Source: Paenibacillus agricola (GTDB taxonomy: Bacteria > Bacillota > Bacilli > Paenibacillales > NBRC-103111). Taken from it: DNA of 64,000 nucleotides. Shown here in pieces: positions 14,832 to 23,524 of the stretch; position 1 is the first letter of the stretch; each line of letters starts with the position of its first letter. The stretch covers positions 124,001 to 188,000 of the forward strand of contig NZ_JAAOIW010000008.1 of the NCBI RefSeq assembly GCF_011440305.1. Direction: 5' to 3'. Made by a program: the position numbers and the translations under genes. The notes under the pieces are model-generated. The model saw only the letters and a list, made by a program, of their open reading frames with translations, made no database searches and was not told the DNA's origin.

Positions 14832-17591
14832 CTATGAAACAGATAATGTGCCATTCCAATCTTTAGTTGTGCCATGCTGGAAATACTCATCACATAAGTA
14901 GAAATATAGCTTGGCCGCTTTATCCTGTCTATTCGCCTTAATTACGTGAAGGAAGGCTTCCCTTGCGTCATAAAATCGACCAACTTGATAAAGCAATATC
15001 GCTTGCTCAAACTTTGCTTTTGTTTTTTCCTTCAATGCTTTGCGGGTATCGGGCTCTCCTTGGTACACATCATAAAGCTGAAGCGGCTCATCCTTGCCTT
15101 CAATTCTTACCATGCCCAGGTTGCGGTATTGGAAGCTGCCACGGTTCTCAAGCGCTTCGATGATAAAGCTCGTAACCAGAATGCTCGCGCCTAACGGTTC
15201 GGTCATTCGTTCCAGCATACTGGCTAAGAATACATCATCCGAGATGACATTCCCCTCCAAGCGCTGCTCTTCCCCGATAATCCCCAAACGAAGCGGTCCC
15301 TTATGCAGCCCGATGCCCATATCAATAGGGTTGTAGCCGCTGTTCGCCCGATGCATATTGTAGACCTCCAGCTCTTTGATCATCCCAATGCTGCCTTGGA
15401 GCGCTTCTTCGGCTTTATTAGGGAACAAGGCCATAAACCCAGCACCCAAATATTTATTTATCATACCATTGTTGTTACGAATATACGGACCAAAGCGTTT
15501 TAAAAAGGAGTTAACGAAGTTAAAATTTTCCTCTGGTGTCAATCGCTTGGATAACAGGTAGAAGGATCGGATATTGACGATCAAAATACCCATTTCCTGC
15601 TCAACCTGGTCGCCTAGCTCTACATCCAAGATGCTATCCTTATCCAAAAAGTGCAAAAACTGTTGGGGTACAAATCGATAATACGCTTCGCTTACTCGGG
15701 TTACCTTGGCGATATAGCTGCGAATATGTGCAGCCATGATATTGAAGCTATCTCCTAGATCGGATACTTCATCCCGCGACCGGATATCAACCACAGTCTC
15801 CCAATTTCCATTGGAAATAGCTAGCGCCGAATTCCGCAGCTTGCGAATCGATGAGAGCAGATAATAGGACGTTAATAGTACAATAGCTAACAGGATCAAT
15901 GTGATAATAGCAATGTTTTGTACGACATTTCGCAATATTTTTTGGCGATGCTGTAGCACACCTTCCATATTTTTACTCGTTTCAAAAATGCCGACCACTT
16001 TGCCTGAACTGTTAAATATAGGTCCAATTGCGTACATCCAATAGCCCGTATCATCCTGCCACTGGTCGGTCTCAACGGTGCCTAGCTCTACAACCTTCGT
16101 GTTCTTCTCCGTCTTGGGGAAAGGGATAAACATATTTACATCATCCGCATCCTCAATCATCCGGTAAAGAACACCATTCTCGTATTTATATAAGGCTTTA
16201 TAGAAGCCGCCGTCATCCTTCTCTGCATTCTCATCATAAATGGAATCCATATTTTTACGAAATACTTTATAATCCCCTGTCTTGTAATCAAGCGGGGAAG
16301 TCATCTTTTCCAGCTTATCGCCATCAATTAGATTACGCCCATTTCGCGCCAGTAAGGAAAGCTCACCACGTGACTCCTCCTCCATTTTTTCTGAGAAGTC
16401 CGTGTAAATAAAATATGAAACCACGACCATGGAACCGACAATAATTGGAATCAACACGATCATTTGCTTAAGCATCAACGAAACGCGGCGATCCATAACA
16501 TGGATGTAAAATAAGCGAACAGCATAAATCAGAAGCAACAGCCCCGCCAAGGCAACGACCCACACTAGCCATTTCTTCAGGATCCATCCCGAAGAATATG
16601 AGCCCTCTACAAGAGGCGGCTGAAGCCTGCCATCGGGAGCTAGACGAATAATTTGCGTCTCATGTGTCGTTATCAAGGTATTGTCTGCTTCAACATTCAT
16701 CGATGTCATATCCCCGAAGGATAACTCGATTCCTTGTTGCTTGGCCATGTCTTCGGTCAATAGCATTTCAATAATGTACGGCTGGGCGGGGTCTAGCCTG
16801 CTGACCACCTTCGCTGCAAAATCGACATAAACCAGTCGGCCACTCGCATCCAAACTCAGATGCTCGGGAAAATTCTTTCTTGTCCGATCAATCCCAACCA
16901 AAGGGTACACCAGTTCAGCCTCTCCTGCGGCTTGCATTCGGTATATTTCCCCACTACGGGTTGATACATAAACAAGGCTTGCACCATTTCCAACGACACT
17001 AGCAACATACTTGCCTTCAGGTAATTGCCAAGTCCCCGCAGCTACAGGGGCTGCAGCTCCTACAGGCATCCTGTATAAGGTAACCTTATTGCTGGCTTCC
17101 ACGAAAAAGGTAAGCACGTTATTTTGAACGGCTAGCGATTTCAGGCTGCCATAACGGAAGCGTTTGGTTTCATTACTTGGATATTCCAAAGGAAAAAAGC
17201 TATCGTCCTCCTTACCATCCGGCGTAAAACGGACAATTCGCTCCGATTTCACCACAAGCCCGTAAGGATCCAATGTCATCCTAGTCGTATACAAGCTGCC
17301 TGCTTCGTCCACTGCCAATCCATTAAAGTTATGAATATCGGTGCGGCGGGAATCACTAATCTTGATTGTATACACGACTGCGCCTTGCGGGTCCAGCTTC
17401 ACAATATTTTTCTTGGAGTTATGAATAATGTAAGTATTATTGTGTTTGTCCGTGATTGCCTTAGAAATACTAGTCAGCTGCGTTTTTTGCTGGAGGGGCG
17501 AGTTCGTAATCACATCGAGATTTCGGTAAATCACATAACTTACAGCCGCGAGCAATACTACAATCAGCAGAGCTACCATATATTTTTTCAT
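14832..17591 (-). CDS. NHL-type membrane sensor with HAMP and degenerate class III cyclase domain
   Basis: A 919-residue sensor. TM 5-22; an NHL/SMP-30-like extracellular beta-propeller about 35-330; TM about 342-364 and 377-396; a second extracytoplasmic region 400-550; TM 555-580; HAMP about 572-630; a class III cyclase homology domain about 660-845; and a short TPR-like tail. The catalytic residues are missing: the first metal Asp is Asn673 (ILIVNIRSF), the second is Ala717 (YLGAGFMALF), and the transition-state Asn and Arg are Phe788 and Met792 (DVFLASMLE). It therefore probably signals by conformation rather than by making cAMP. AGGTGATG precedes the ATG. It lies downstream of the TolC-like gene on the same strand, 40 nt away, so the two likely form one operon. 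Confidence 0.88.
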   Translation of the reverse strand: MKKYMVALLIVVLLAAVSYVIYRNLDVITNSPLQQKTQLTSISKAITDKHNNTYIIHNSKKNIVKLDPQGAVVYTIKISDSRRTDIHNFNGLAVDEAGSLYTTRMTLDPYGLVVKSERIVRFTPDGKEDDSFFPLEYPSNETKRFRYGSLKSLAVQNNVLTFFVEASNKVTLYRMPVGAAAPVAAGTWQLPEGKYVASVVGNGASLVYVSTRSGEIYRMQAAGEAELVYPLVGIDRTRKNFPEHLSLDASGRLVYVDFAAKVVSRLDPAQPYIIEMLLTEDMAKQQGIELSFGDMTSMNVEADNTLITTHETQIIRLAPDGRLQPPLVEGSYSSGWILKKWLVWVVALAGLLLLIYAVRLFYIHVMDRRVSLMLKQMIVLIPIIVGSMVVVSYFIYTDFSEKMEEESRGELSLLARNGRNLIDGDKLEKMTSPLDYKTGDYKVFRKNMDSIYDENAEKDDGGFYKALYKYENGVLYRMIEDADDVNMFIPFPKTEKNTKVVELGTVETDQWQDDTGYWMYAIGPIFNSSGKVVGIFETSKNMEGVLQHRQKILRNVVQNIAIITLILLAIVLLTSYYLLSSIRKLRNSALAISNGNWETVVDIRSRDEVSDLGDSFNIMAAHIRSYIAKVTRVSEAYYRFVPQQFLHFLDKDSILDVELGDQVEQEMGILIVNIRSFYLLSKRLTPEENFNFVNSFLKRFGPYIRNNNGMINKYLGAGFMALFPNKAEEALQGSIGMIKELEVYNMHRANSGYNPIDMGIGLHKGPLRLGIIGEEQRLEGNVISDDVFLASMLERMTEPLGASILVTSFIIEALENRGSFQYRNLGMVRIEGKDEPLQLYDVYQGEPDTRKALKEKTKAKFEQAILLYQVGRFYDAREAFLHVIKANRQDKAAKLYFYLCDEYFQHGTTKDWNGTLSVS

Positions 17592-17630
17592 TGTTTGACA
17601 TCACCTCGATTTCGCAAGCCTTTGTTTGCT

Positions 17631-20600
17631 TTATTCGGTAGAAATTCGAATCGTTTGGGTACTATCATCCCAATCCACCTGGATCCCGATCATCTCTGCT
17701 ATAAAACGCAATGGCACATACGTCCTCCCAGCGATTAATAGCGGCGGTGTATCCAATGACATTGGTGCTCCGTCCACATAAGCAATATCGTTGTGTATAC
17801 TGCTCACCACTGTGGAATCCTCTAAACTAATCGTGGCCGACTGCTGTTCGCCATCCCACAGAACCGTTGCTCCGAAAGCTTCCGATATGGGTCTTACAGG
17901 AAGAAAGGCTTTTCCATTCATTAGTAAAGGAGGGGCTGGAAAAGTAATCATTAAGTCCGGTGAAAGGACGTTTTCAGCCGGAAAAATCTGCGCTGCTTCA
18001 CCTAAGGCTTGCATAATCTCTGACGTTGCCGAGGCCAATTCCTGCAATTGCTCGGATGAATACTTTTCTAATTCCTTTAGCTTGATCTGCTCCAGTACGA
18101 GCTTCTTTTCTTGGGCAATCAGATCCTGTAAGGCTGGCGGTAATTGAGCTTCTACCGACACATTCCCCTGCTCATCCTGCAGCAGCTGCCCTGAAACCTC
18201 GCTAAGCGCATCCAGCTTGGCGAATAAAGCTTCCTTCTGGACGGTAACGGCCATCTCGTTAAGCGAAGCTAACGAGCCTTGCACTTGCTCGGCTTTGGCT
18301 GTGTCTTGCTGCGCTTGTGCGGTTTGCAGCACCTCTTGCAGCTTGACCTGTGCGTCCTGCAGTGCGGCTATCGTAGCCGCGCTGCCACTTTCAAGCACAG
18401 CCAGCTTGCCGGCTGTGTCCAGCATGGCAGTGAGCTGCGAAGCCGCGGCGACTGCATCGCCCGAAGCTAGCGCCTGCTTCAACTGCAGCGCTAGCTCTTC
18501 CTTGCGCTGCTCCAGCGCGGCTGGCGTCGCGGCAGCAGTCCCCGCTCCGGCGGTGCCTCCCGCTCCGGCGGTGCCTCCCGCTCCGGCGGTGCCTCCCGCC
18601 CCTGCGGTGCCTCCCGCTCCTGCGGTGCCTCCGGCAGCGACAAGCTCTGCTTCCAGCACCTTGGCCAGCGCCTCGGGGTTATTCAGCAATGCTACTTGCT
18701 TAAGCGCCGCGGCTTGATTGCCGCTGAGTAATGCCTCCAGCAACGCGCTCTTGGCCTCGGATTCCTTCAGCTTAACGGAAAGCTGCAGCGTCTCGGTTAC
18801 CTTCTTCGCCGCAAGTGCCGCTTCTTTATCCAGCTTAAGCTGCTCCTGCTCCTTCTTTAAAGCTTCGATCTCAATGCCGATCTCCGCTGCAGATAGCAGT
18901 GGTGCTAGCTGCCCTGCCGGGCTTACTTCAACGGTCAGCTTTAGCTCGGCTATCTTCTCGGGCGAAATGACAGCAGTTGCTGCCGGGTTCTCCATCGCTT
19001 TCAAATCCAACGCTTGTTCTGCTGAAAGCCATGCGCCCCCAGTTAGCTCTGACTTCACGAGCACCCCTTGCCCAGAATCGGCCATCGTTCCCTTTGCCGC
19101 ATTAAATAGCTCAGGTGTAAGTGCATCTAGCGGCACTTTGAAGGTTCCAATAATGAGTGTTGCGCCGCCATCTCCGGCAGCCTCACCATTCTTGGGTGCA
19201 GCGACGGCTTCTTTAACAGCCGGGCTTGCCGCGAATTCACCTGGTGGATCAAATTTCAATATTCCCGAGGAGCCATAGCCTGTTGGCGTGCTCTCGGCAA
19301 CAACCTCTTCATTTTGGTACACAATTACCCTTAAGCTCTCAGGCTCATTGAACAATACGTTTAGATCACGCAACGGCTTTTTAAGAGGCGATTTTTTACC
19401 AATCTGCTTGCCGCCTGCCGTAAATAGCGCATAATCGGAGGCTTCCAGCTTTTTATCCGCTTTTATGGAAAATTCACTGACAAGCGAACCTATGGCTGGT
19501 GTTACATTCCAGGTTCCACTAGAGCCCTTCGCCTCTGGTGCAGCCGGCTCGATCTTGGCAAGACCGTCATCGATCTCTCGGTAAGGCAGGACACCCTCCT
19601 TATAGGTCTGTTCGACAGCTCCGCCTGTGTCTACATTCAGCTTGCCCAGTGCCTGCTTGTAGCTGATCCAACCGTTTAGCGCCGTTAGCTCCGCTTCGTC
19701 CTTTGCATCCACTACCAGCTGCAGCTCCTCCGGCTTCATAAAGCCGAGCTTCGCTTTTTGGGCAGCTGTCCCGATAGCCTCAACTGCTTTATCACGGTCG
19801 CGCAGCGTTTGTGCATAGGACTCCTCCGCACCCTTAGCGTCCAGATAAGACTGGCGCAATGCCAGCACGACGTTTTTCAAGCTGCCTTTTTCCTTCAAAG
19901 CGGCTTTATTCTGGTCCATCATCGATATGGGCAAGGACTGCCGAATATCGTCGAAATAACGCAAGCCATCATATTCGCCCTGTAGCAGCACCTTGGGAAT
20001 TGGAAAAATAGCGAGCCACATAAATCCTTCCCAATCGGTTTTAATTCCTTCTAGCGTCGCATCATAACCTGCCATGAACAGGTCGTAATCGACATCCTGT
20101 GGCTTGTACATGCTTTCGATAACGCGCATCCGTGCCTCACCAAACTTGGAAGCATACAGCTTGCGCGACGTATCCACCTTCATATCAGCAATCCTGCGGT
20201 CCTCGCGGTCTTGAAGCAAGGTGAGGTTCGTCCGCTGGGCGGCGGCAGTAAATTTCTCCAGCATGGACTGGTTCAAATCGGCATAATCTTGCACGTAAGA
20301 AAGCTGTGCGCCTCCTTGCAAATCAAGTCCCAGCTTCTCTCCCAATGCCAGTAAACCTGACTTGAACGACAGCTGTACCAGCTTTAAAGCCGATGCCGCT
20401 TGCTCTAATGCCTTTTCGGCCTGGTCGCGGGCTGCCTGGTCGGCTAACCCAAACCTTTGCTTCGTTCTCACACTGTCCAGCTGCCCCTTAACTTGGTCAA
20501 GCTTTTTGCGTGCGGCATTCTCGGCAAGCTGTCCCTGCACCGCGCTCCAATACAGCTTTTCCATATCAAATTGCACAGATATTGTCTTGCTCCGCAGCGC

Positions 20601-20933
20601 TTCTGTAGCTATAAATTGCTGTTTGCGGGCTTCCGGTATTTTCAAGCGAATTTGCAAATCCTGGCTTAAATTCCGTGGTTTTGCGAAAAGGCTGGCATCC
20701 TTGGCATCTTCATTTTTTACGGCAAATTGCGCTTGGATTAATTCCGCATTTTTTTTGGCTAATTCCGCCTTAGCTTCCCTTAGATCTGGACTGTTCTTCA
20801 TCCCTAATTGTATAGCCTCTTTTAAAGGCAAATTCTTGACTTGGTCTCCTTCAGCGGCAAATACGGCGTAAACCAGCCATTGATTCAAAAAAAGCAACAG
20901 CGCCAGACCTAGTCCGATACGCTTTACGGACAT
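17631..20933 (-). CDS. TolC-like protein with C-terminal copper-amine-oxidase-N domain
   Basis: A 1100-residue secreted protein. Residues 1-27 are a signal peptide. Residues about 34-450 resemble the helical repeats of outer membrane efflux proteins ('LPLKEAIQLGMKNSPDLREAKAELAKK', 'VRTKQRFGLADQAARDQAEKALEQA' and a second similar half). A Gly-Thr-Ala-Gly linker follows near 795-830, more coiled coil, and a C-terminal Cu_amine_oxidN1 domain of about 110 residues ('GKAFLPVRPISEAFGATVLWDG', 'GRTYVPLRFIAEMIGIQVDWDD'), a frequent wall-associated module in Paenibacillus. TolC proteins normally span an outer membrane that this organism should lack. I infer an elongated cell-wall-spanning protein. Confidence 0.8.
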   Translation of the reverse strand: MSVKRIGLGLALLLFLNQWLVYAVFAAEGDQVKNLPLKEAIQLGMKNSPDLREAKAELAKKNAELIQAQFAVKNEDAKDASLFAKPRNLSQDLQIRLKIPEARKQQFIATEALRSKTISVQFDMEKLYWSAVQGQLAENAARKKLDQVKGQLDSVRTKQRFGLADQAARDQAEKALEQAASALKLVQLSFKSGLLALGEKLGLDLQGGAQLSYVQDYADLNQSMLEKFTAAAQRTNLTLLQDREDRRIADMKVDTSRKLYASKFGEARMRVIESMYKPQDVDYDLFMAGYDATLEGIKTDWEGFMWLAIFPIPKVLLQGEYDGLRYFDDIRQSLPISMMDQNKAALKEKGSLKNVVLALRQSYLDAKGAEESYAQTLRDRDKAVEAIGTAAQKAKLGFMKPEELQLVVDAKDEAELTALNGWISYKQALGKLNVDTGGAVEQTYKEGVLPYREIDDGLAKIEPAAPEAKGSSGTWNVTPAIGSLVSEFSIKADKKLEASDYALFTAGGKQIGKKSPLKKPLRDLNVLFNEPESLRVIVYQNEEVVAESTPTGYGSSGILKFDPPGEFAASPAVKEAVAAPKNGEAAGDGGATLIIGTFKVPLDALTPELFNAAKGTMADSGQGVLVKSELTGGAWLSAEQALDLKAMENPAATAVISPEKIAELKLTVEVSPAGQLAPLLSAAEIGIEIEALKKEQEQLKLDKEAALAAKKVTETLQLSVKLKESEAKSALLEALLSGNQAAALKQVALLNNPEALAKVLEAELVAAGGTAGAGGTAGAGGTAGAGGTAGAGGTAGAGTAAATPAALEQRKEELALQLKQALASGDAVAAASQLTAMLDTAGKLAVLESGSAATIAALQDAQVKLQEVLQTAQAQQDTAKAEQVQGSLASLNEMAVTVQKEALFAKLDALSEVSGQLLQDEQGNVSVEAQLPPALQDLIAQEKKLVLEQIKLKELEKYSSEQLQELASATSEIMQALGEAAQIFPAENVLSPDLMITFPAPPLLMNGKAFLPVRPISEAFGATVLWDGEQQSATISLEDSTVVSSIHNDIAYVDGAPMSLDTPPLLIAGRTYVPLRFIAEMIGIQVDWDDSTQTIRISTE
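18541..18633 (-). repeat. Five 18-bp repeats coding a Gly-Thr-Ala linker
   Basis: About five near-identical 18-bp units (core GGTGCCTCCCGCTCC on the plus strand) encode the GGTAGA linker of the TolC-like protein. The copies differ by one to three bases, indicating slippage-driven expansion of a flexible linker. Confidence 0.85.
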
Positions 20934-21184
20934 TAACTCAAATCCCTTCGACGTTAAATAATCATATTTTAATAGTACATCAACTATACAGTTCCCGCAT
21001 CCTATTTATCGGTAAATTCGCTGTTCCAATTAAGATTGATTGTGTAATAAACTCAAGTTTTATCGAAAAATAGGGTCTTATGCCCCCCTCATAATTGTAC
21101 CTGTGTCTTCCTTTCGGATACAAGGGCAAAAAAGGGTGAAATATGACACTATATGTAGGTGTAAGGCCATTCTATCTCTTTAAA

Positions 21185-21203
21185 TACCAGATAGATTCTG
21201 GTA
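21185..21203. promoter_or_regulatory. TACCAGA-N5-TCTGGTA operator candidate
   Basis: A perfect 7-5-7 dyad lies 60 bp upstream of the DUF4280 gene start and about 250 bp upstream of the divergent TolC-like gene. It has the form and position of a repressor or activator site. The rest of the 330-bp divergent region 20934-21263 is AT-rich and shows no gene. Confidence 0.45.
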
Positions 21204-21263
21204 GACTATTTGTTAGGAAACTATAAACTTATCATACTCTTATGGACTAAGGTGGTAGATTCG

Positions 21264-21650
21264 ATGGGTATACTCGTCTGCGGAGGAGCCATGCTTCAGT
21301 GTAGCTTCGGCGCTGCTCCCGGTACCTTGAACGTGCTCCCGGCCAATCTGGTCATGACCTCCATGCCCATTGCCAATATTATGGATAACAAACCAATGCT
21401 TAATATCATGCCCTTCGGGATGTGCAACTCTCCTGCTAACCCTATGGTAGCCGCTGCAACTGCCGCCGCTTTGGGAGTATTGACCCCTATGCCTTGCATT
21501 CCCGTCACTGCCGCTCCTTGGGCCCCAGGCGCTCCAACCGTAATGGTTGCCAATATGCCTGCACTCAACAATAGCTCTAAATGCATGTGCAACTGGGGTG
21601 GCGTCATACAAGTTGTAAACCCCGGACAAACCACGATATTAGTTCCTTAA
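21264..21650 (+). CDS. DUF4280 PAAR-like spike-tip protein
   Basis: A 128-residue protein with the DUF4280/PAAR-like pattern: an N-terminal 'CGGAMLQCSFGAAPGTL', the middle phrase 'NIMPFGMCNSPANPMV', and a C-terminal part ending 'VVNPGQTTILVP', with conserved cysteines and an Ala/Pro-rich loop. PAAR-like proteins cap the VgrG/gp5 spike of type VI secretion systems and of eCIS (Pvc10 in PVC) and can carry effectors. The ATG at 21264 has AAGGTGG 8 nt upstream. The injection-system operon lacks a tip gene at the usual position, so this is the best candidate for it. It lies on the opposite strand, 3 kb from the operon end. Confidence 0.85.
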   Translation: MGILVCGGAMLQCSFGAAPGTLNVLPANLVMTSMPIANIMDNKPMLNIMPFGMCNSPANPMVAAATAAALGVLTPMPCIPVTAAPWAPGAPTVMVANMPALNNSSKCMCNWGGVIQVVNPGQTTILVP

Positions 21651-21732
21651 GCGTGAGGGACAGTTAGTCCTATTTGCTGCTATAGCTTTTATATTTGCAT
21701 GCAGGTGATCCTGCGGCGGGAGTGAGAAAAGT

Positions 21733-23424
21733 TTGAACCCAATTGTTAAAACCCTTGAGCTAGTTTTTAGACCCGTAATCACCCCCTTAATTACCCATGT
21801 TTTGAAACCACTTGTCCGTCTAAAAACGCTACCCCTGATTATTGCCAAAAAGCTTCAAGGCGGGATGAAGGTCATCCTTGGAACCAAGGAATCGTCCCTT
21901 ACCAACTATGTACCTGTTGGCTACTATTACGTTTCTAAACGGCTATTGCTTATCCTGCTGTTGATCATCCTAGTGCTTGCCTATTTTATATTTATTCGCC
22001 CGCCTGTTTTTGTTAACAAATTTTTCAACCGCTCTACTGTACTAGTCGAGAACACACCAAAAACCGCAGCCTTTTCCGGCAAAGCCAAGGTTGTAGATGA
22101 CAAGAAGAGCGCTCGGTACGAAGGTGAGCTTGTAGATGGGCTGTATGCGGGAAAAGGCAAGCTGTACGGCAACCAAGGCCTGCTGCTTTATGATGGCGAG
22201 TTCGACAAAGGCCAGAAAAATGGGGCTGGCACCTTGCATGACGAGCAAGGCAAGCTGCTTTATAAAGGCCAATTCGTTGCTGATGCCTACAATGGACCGG
22301 GCACGCTTTACGCGGCAGACCAGAAGGTACGTTATATCGGTGAATTCCAGAATGGCCAATTCGGCGGAGCGGGCAAGCTGTTTTATCCGAATGGCAGCAT
22401 CCAGTACGACGGAGCATTTAACGCAGGCCGCTATAGCGGGGCAGGCAAGCTGTTTGATGTTGCAGGAGCGCTGCAATATGAAGGCGAGTTCGCAGGAAAC
22501 GAGTATAATGGAGCGGGCAAGCTATTCAACAGTAAAGGTATCCTGGTCTACGATGGCGCATTCAAAAACGGGAAATACTCTGGAGAAGGCTCGGAATTCC
22601 ACGAAAATGGATTATTGAAATATAAAGGGGCCTTCACCGCTGGTGTTTATAATGGAGAAGGCGTGGCAACCAATGATAAAGGCATCGTTACTTATAAGGG
22701 AGCCTTCCTCAATAATGTGTACCACGGTGTTGGAGAAGCGATGGACGAAACTGGAAAAACGCTGTATAAAGGCGATTTCAAAAATGGTGTTTATGATGGC
22801 GTTGGGACTTTATTCGATGTGGATGGATCACCGGTGCTCAAATCCTTTTTCGTGGCGGGCACCGTTAACCTTCAAGGCTACATCGGACTATCCAGCAAAA
22901 AGCTTGAGGACATCCTTGGCAAGCCCGGCGAGGTCACTTTACTTGGCTTGCCGGATCCGCTTGCAGCCCTATTAGGGGACGGTGCGGGAGGAACGGAGGG
23001 TGTTACCGCTGGGGCCGGGGGAAACCTACCGGGAACCACTGCTGCAGGGCCAGCAACTGGTGGCGCCACGGCTGGGGCGGCTGGGTTGAGTGAAACTACC
23101 GAGCTGCAGCTGAGTTATCCGAATTACCAGATGACCTTTATCGTGGGCTCCTCTCCTGCCAATCCGAAGGAAGCTACTGTTACCAATTTCAACCTATGGG
23201 GCAGCAAGCCACTTGCGCTTATTGTGCCAAGTGTTGAAGCGTTCGCCGATCCTCAGCAGCCCAATACCCAAGGCTACCGGATATTGGAGCTGCGGCAAGC
23301 TGCGGCAGCCGGCAGTTATACGAACAGCTATTACAAAGATGATTTCCTGCTTACCTTTACCCACCGTACGGCTGGCAATCTACCTACCCAGCTGGAAATC
23401 ATCCCGACAAAGCTGCCGAATTAA
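21733..23424 (+). CDS. Membrane MORN-repeat protein, possible effector or partner of the DUF4280 tip
   Basis: A 563-residue protein. Residues 1-65 are basic/amphipathic and cytosolic, a transmembrane helix spans about 70-90 ('LLLILLLIILVLAYFIFI'), then ten MORN repeats of about 23 residues cover roughly 118-350 (pattern Y-x-G-x-F...G-x-G-x-L). A distinct C-terminal domain starts near 'IGLSSKKLEDILGKPGEV', interrupted by a Gly/Ala linker, and contains 'YPNYQMTFIVGS' and 'ELRQAAAAGSYTNSYYKDDFLLTF'. The start is TTG with GGGAGTGAG upstream. It follows the tip gene by 82 nt and ends at a good terminator, so the two form a small operon. MORN modules bind lipids or proteins; no enzymatic motif is visible. 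Confidence 0.82.
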   Translation: MNPIVKTLELVFRPVITPLITHVLKPLVRLKTLPLIIAKKLQGGMKVILGTKESSLTNYVPVGYYYVSKRLLLILLLIILVLAYFIFIRPPVFVNKFFNRSTVLVENTPKTAAFSGKAKVVDDKKSARYEGELVDGLYAGKGKLYGNQGLLLYDGEFDKGQKNGAGTLHDEQGKLLYKGQFVADAYNGPGTLYAADQKVRYIGEFQNGQFGGAGKLFYPNGSIQYDGAFNAGRYSGAGKLFDVAGALQYEGEFAGNEYNGAGKLFNSKGILVYDGAFKNGKYSGEGSEFHENGLLKYKGAFTAGVYNGEGVATNDKGIVTYKGAFLNNVYHGVGEAMDETGKTLYKGDFKNGVYDGVGTLFDVDGSPVLKSFFVAGTVNLQGYIGLSSKKLEDILGKPGEVTLLGLPDPLAALLGDGAGGTEGVTAGAGGNLPGTTAAGPATGGATAGAAGLSETTELQLSYPNYQMTFIVGSSPANPKEATVTNFNLWGSKPLALIVPSVEAFADPQQPNTQGYRILELRQAAAAGSYTNSYYKDDFLLTFTHRTAGNLPTQLEIIPTKLPN

Positions 23425-23464
23425 CTGCACTACACCCAAACCAACTCTAAGCCAATCCAAAACC

Positions 23465-23489
23465 TGACCCGTGTTGATCACGGGTTTTT
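23465..23489 (+). terminator. Terminator of the DUF4280-MORN operon
   Basis: CCCGTG (23468-23473) pairs with CACGGG (23479-23484) over a 5-nt loop and is followed by TTTTTG. Confidence 0.8.
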
Positions 23490-23524
23490 GATTTTATATC
23501 ATAGCAAGGAAAGTGAGGGGAACC

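Noticed and set aside
18217-19278. Long plus-strand frames opposite the TolC-like gene
   Set aside because: Mirror of an Ala/Gly-rich coding strand; no start signals and the minus-strand gene is convincing.
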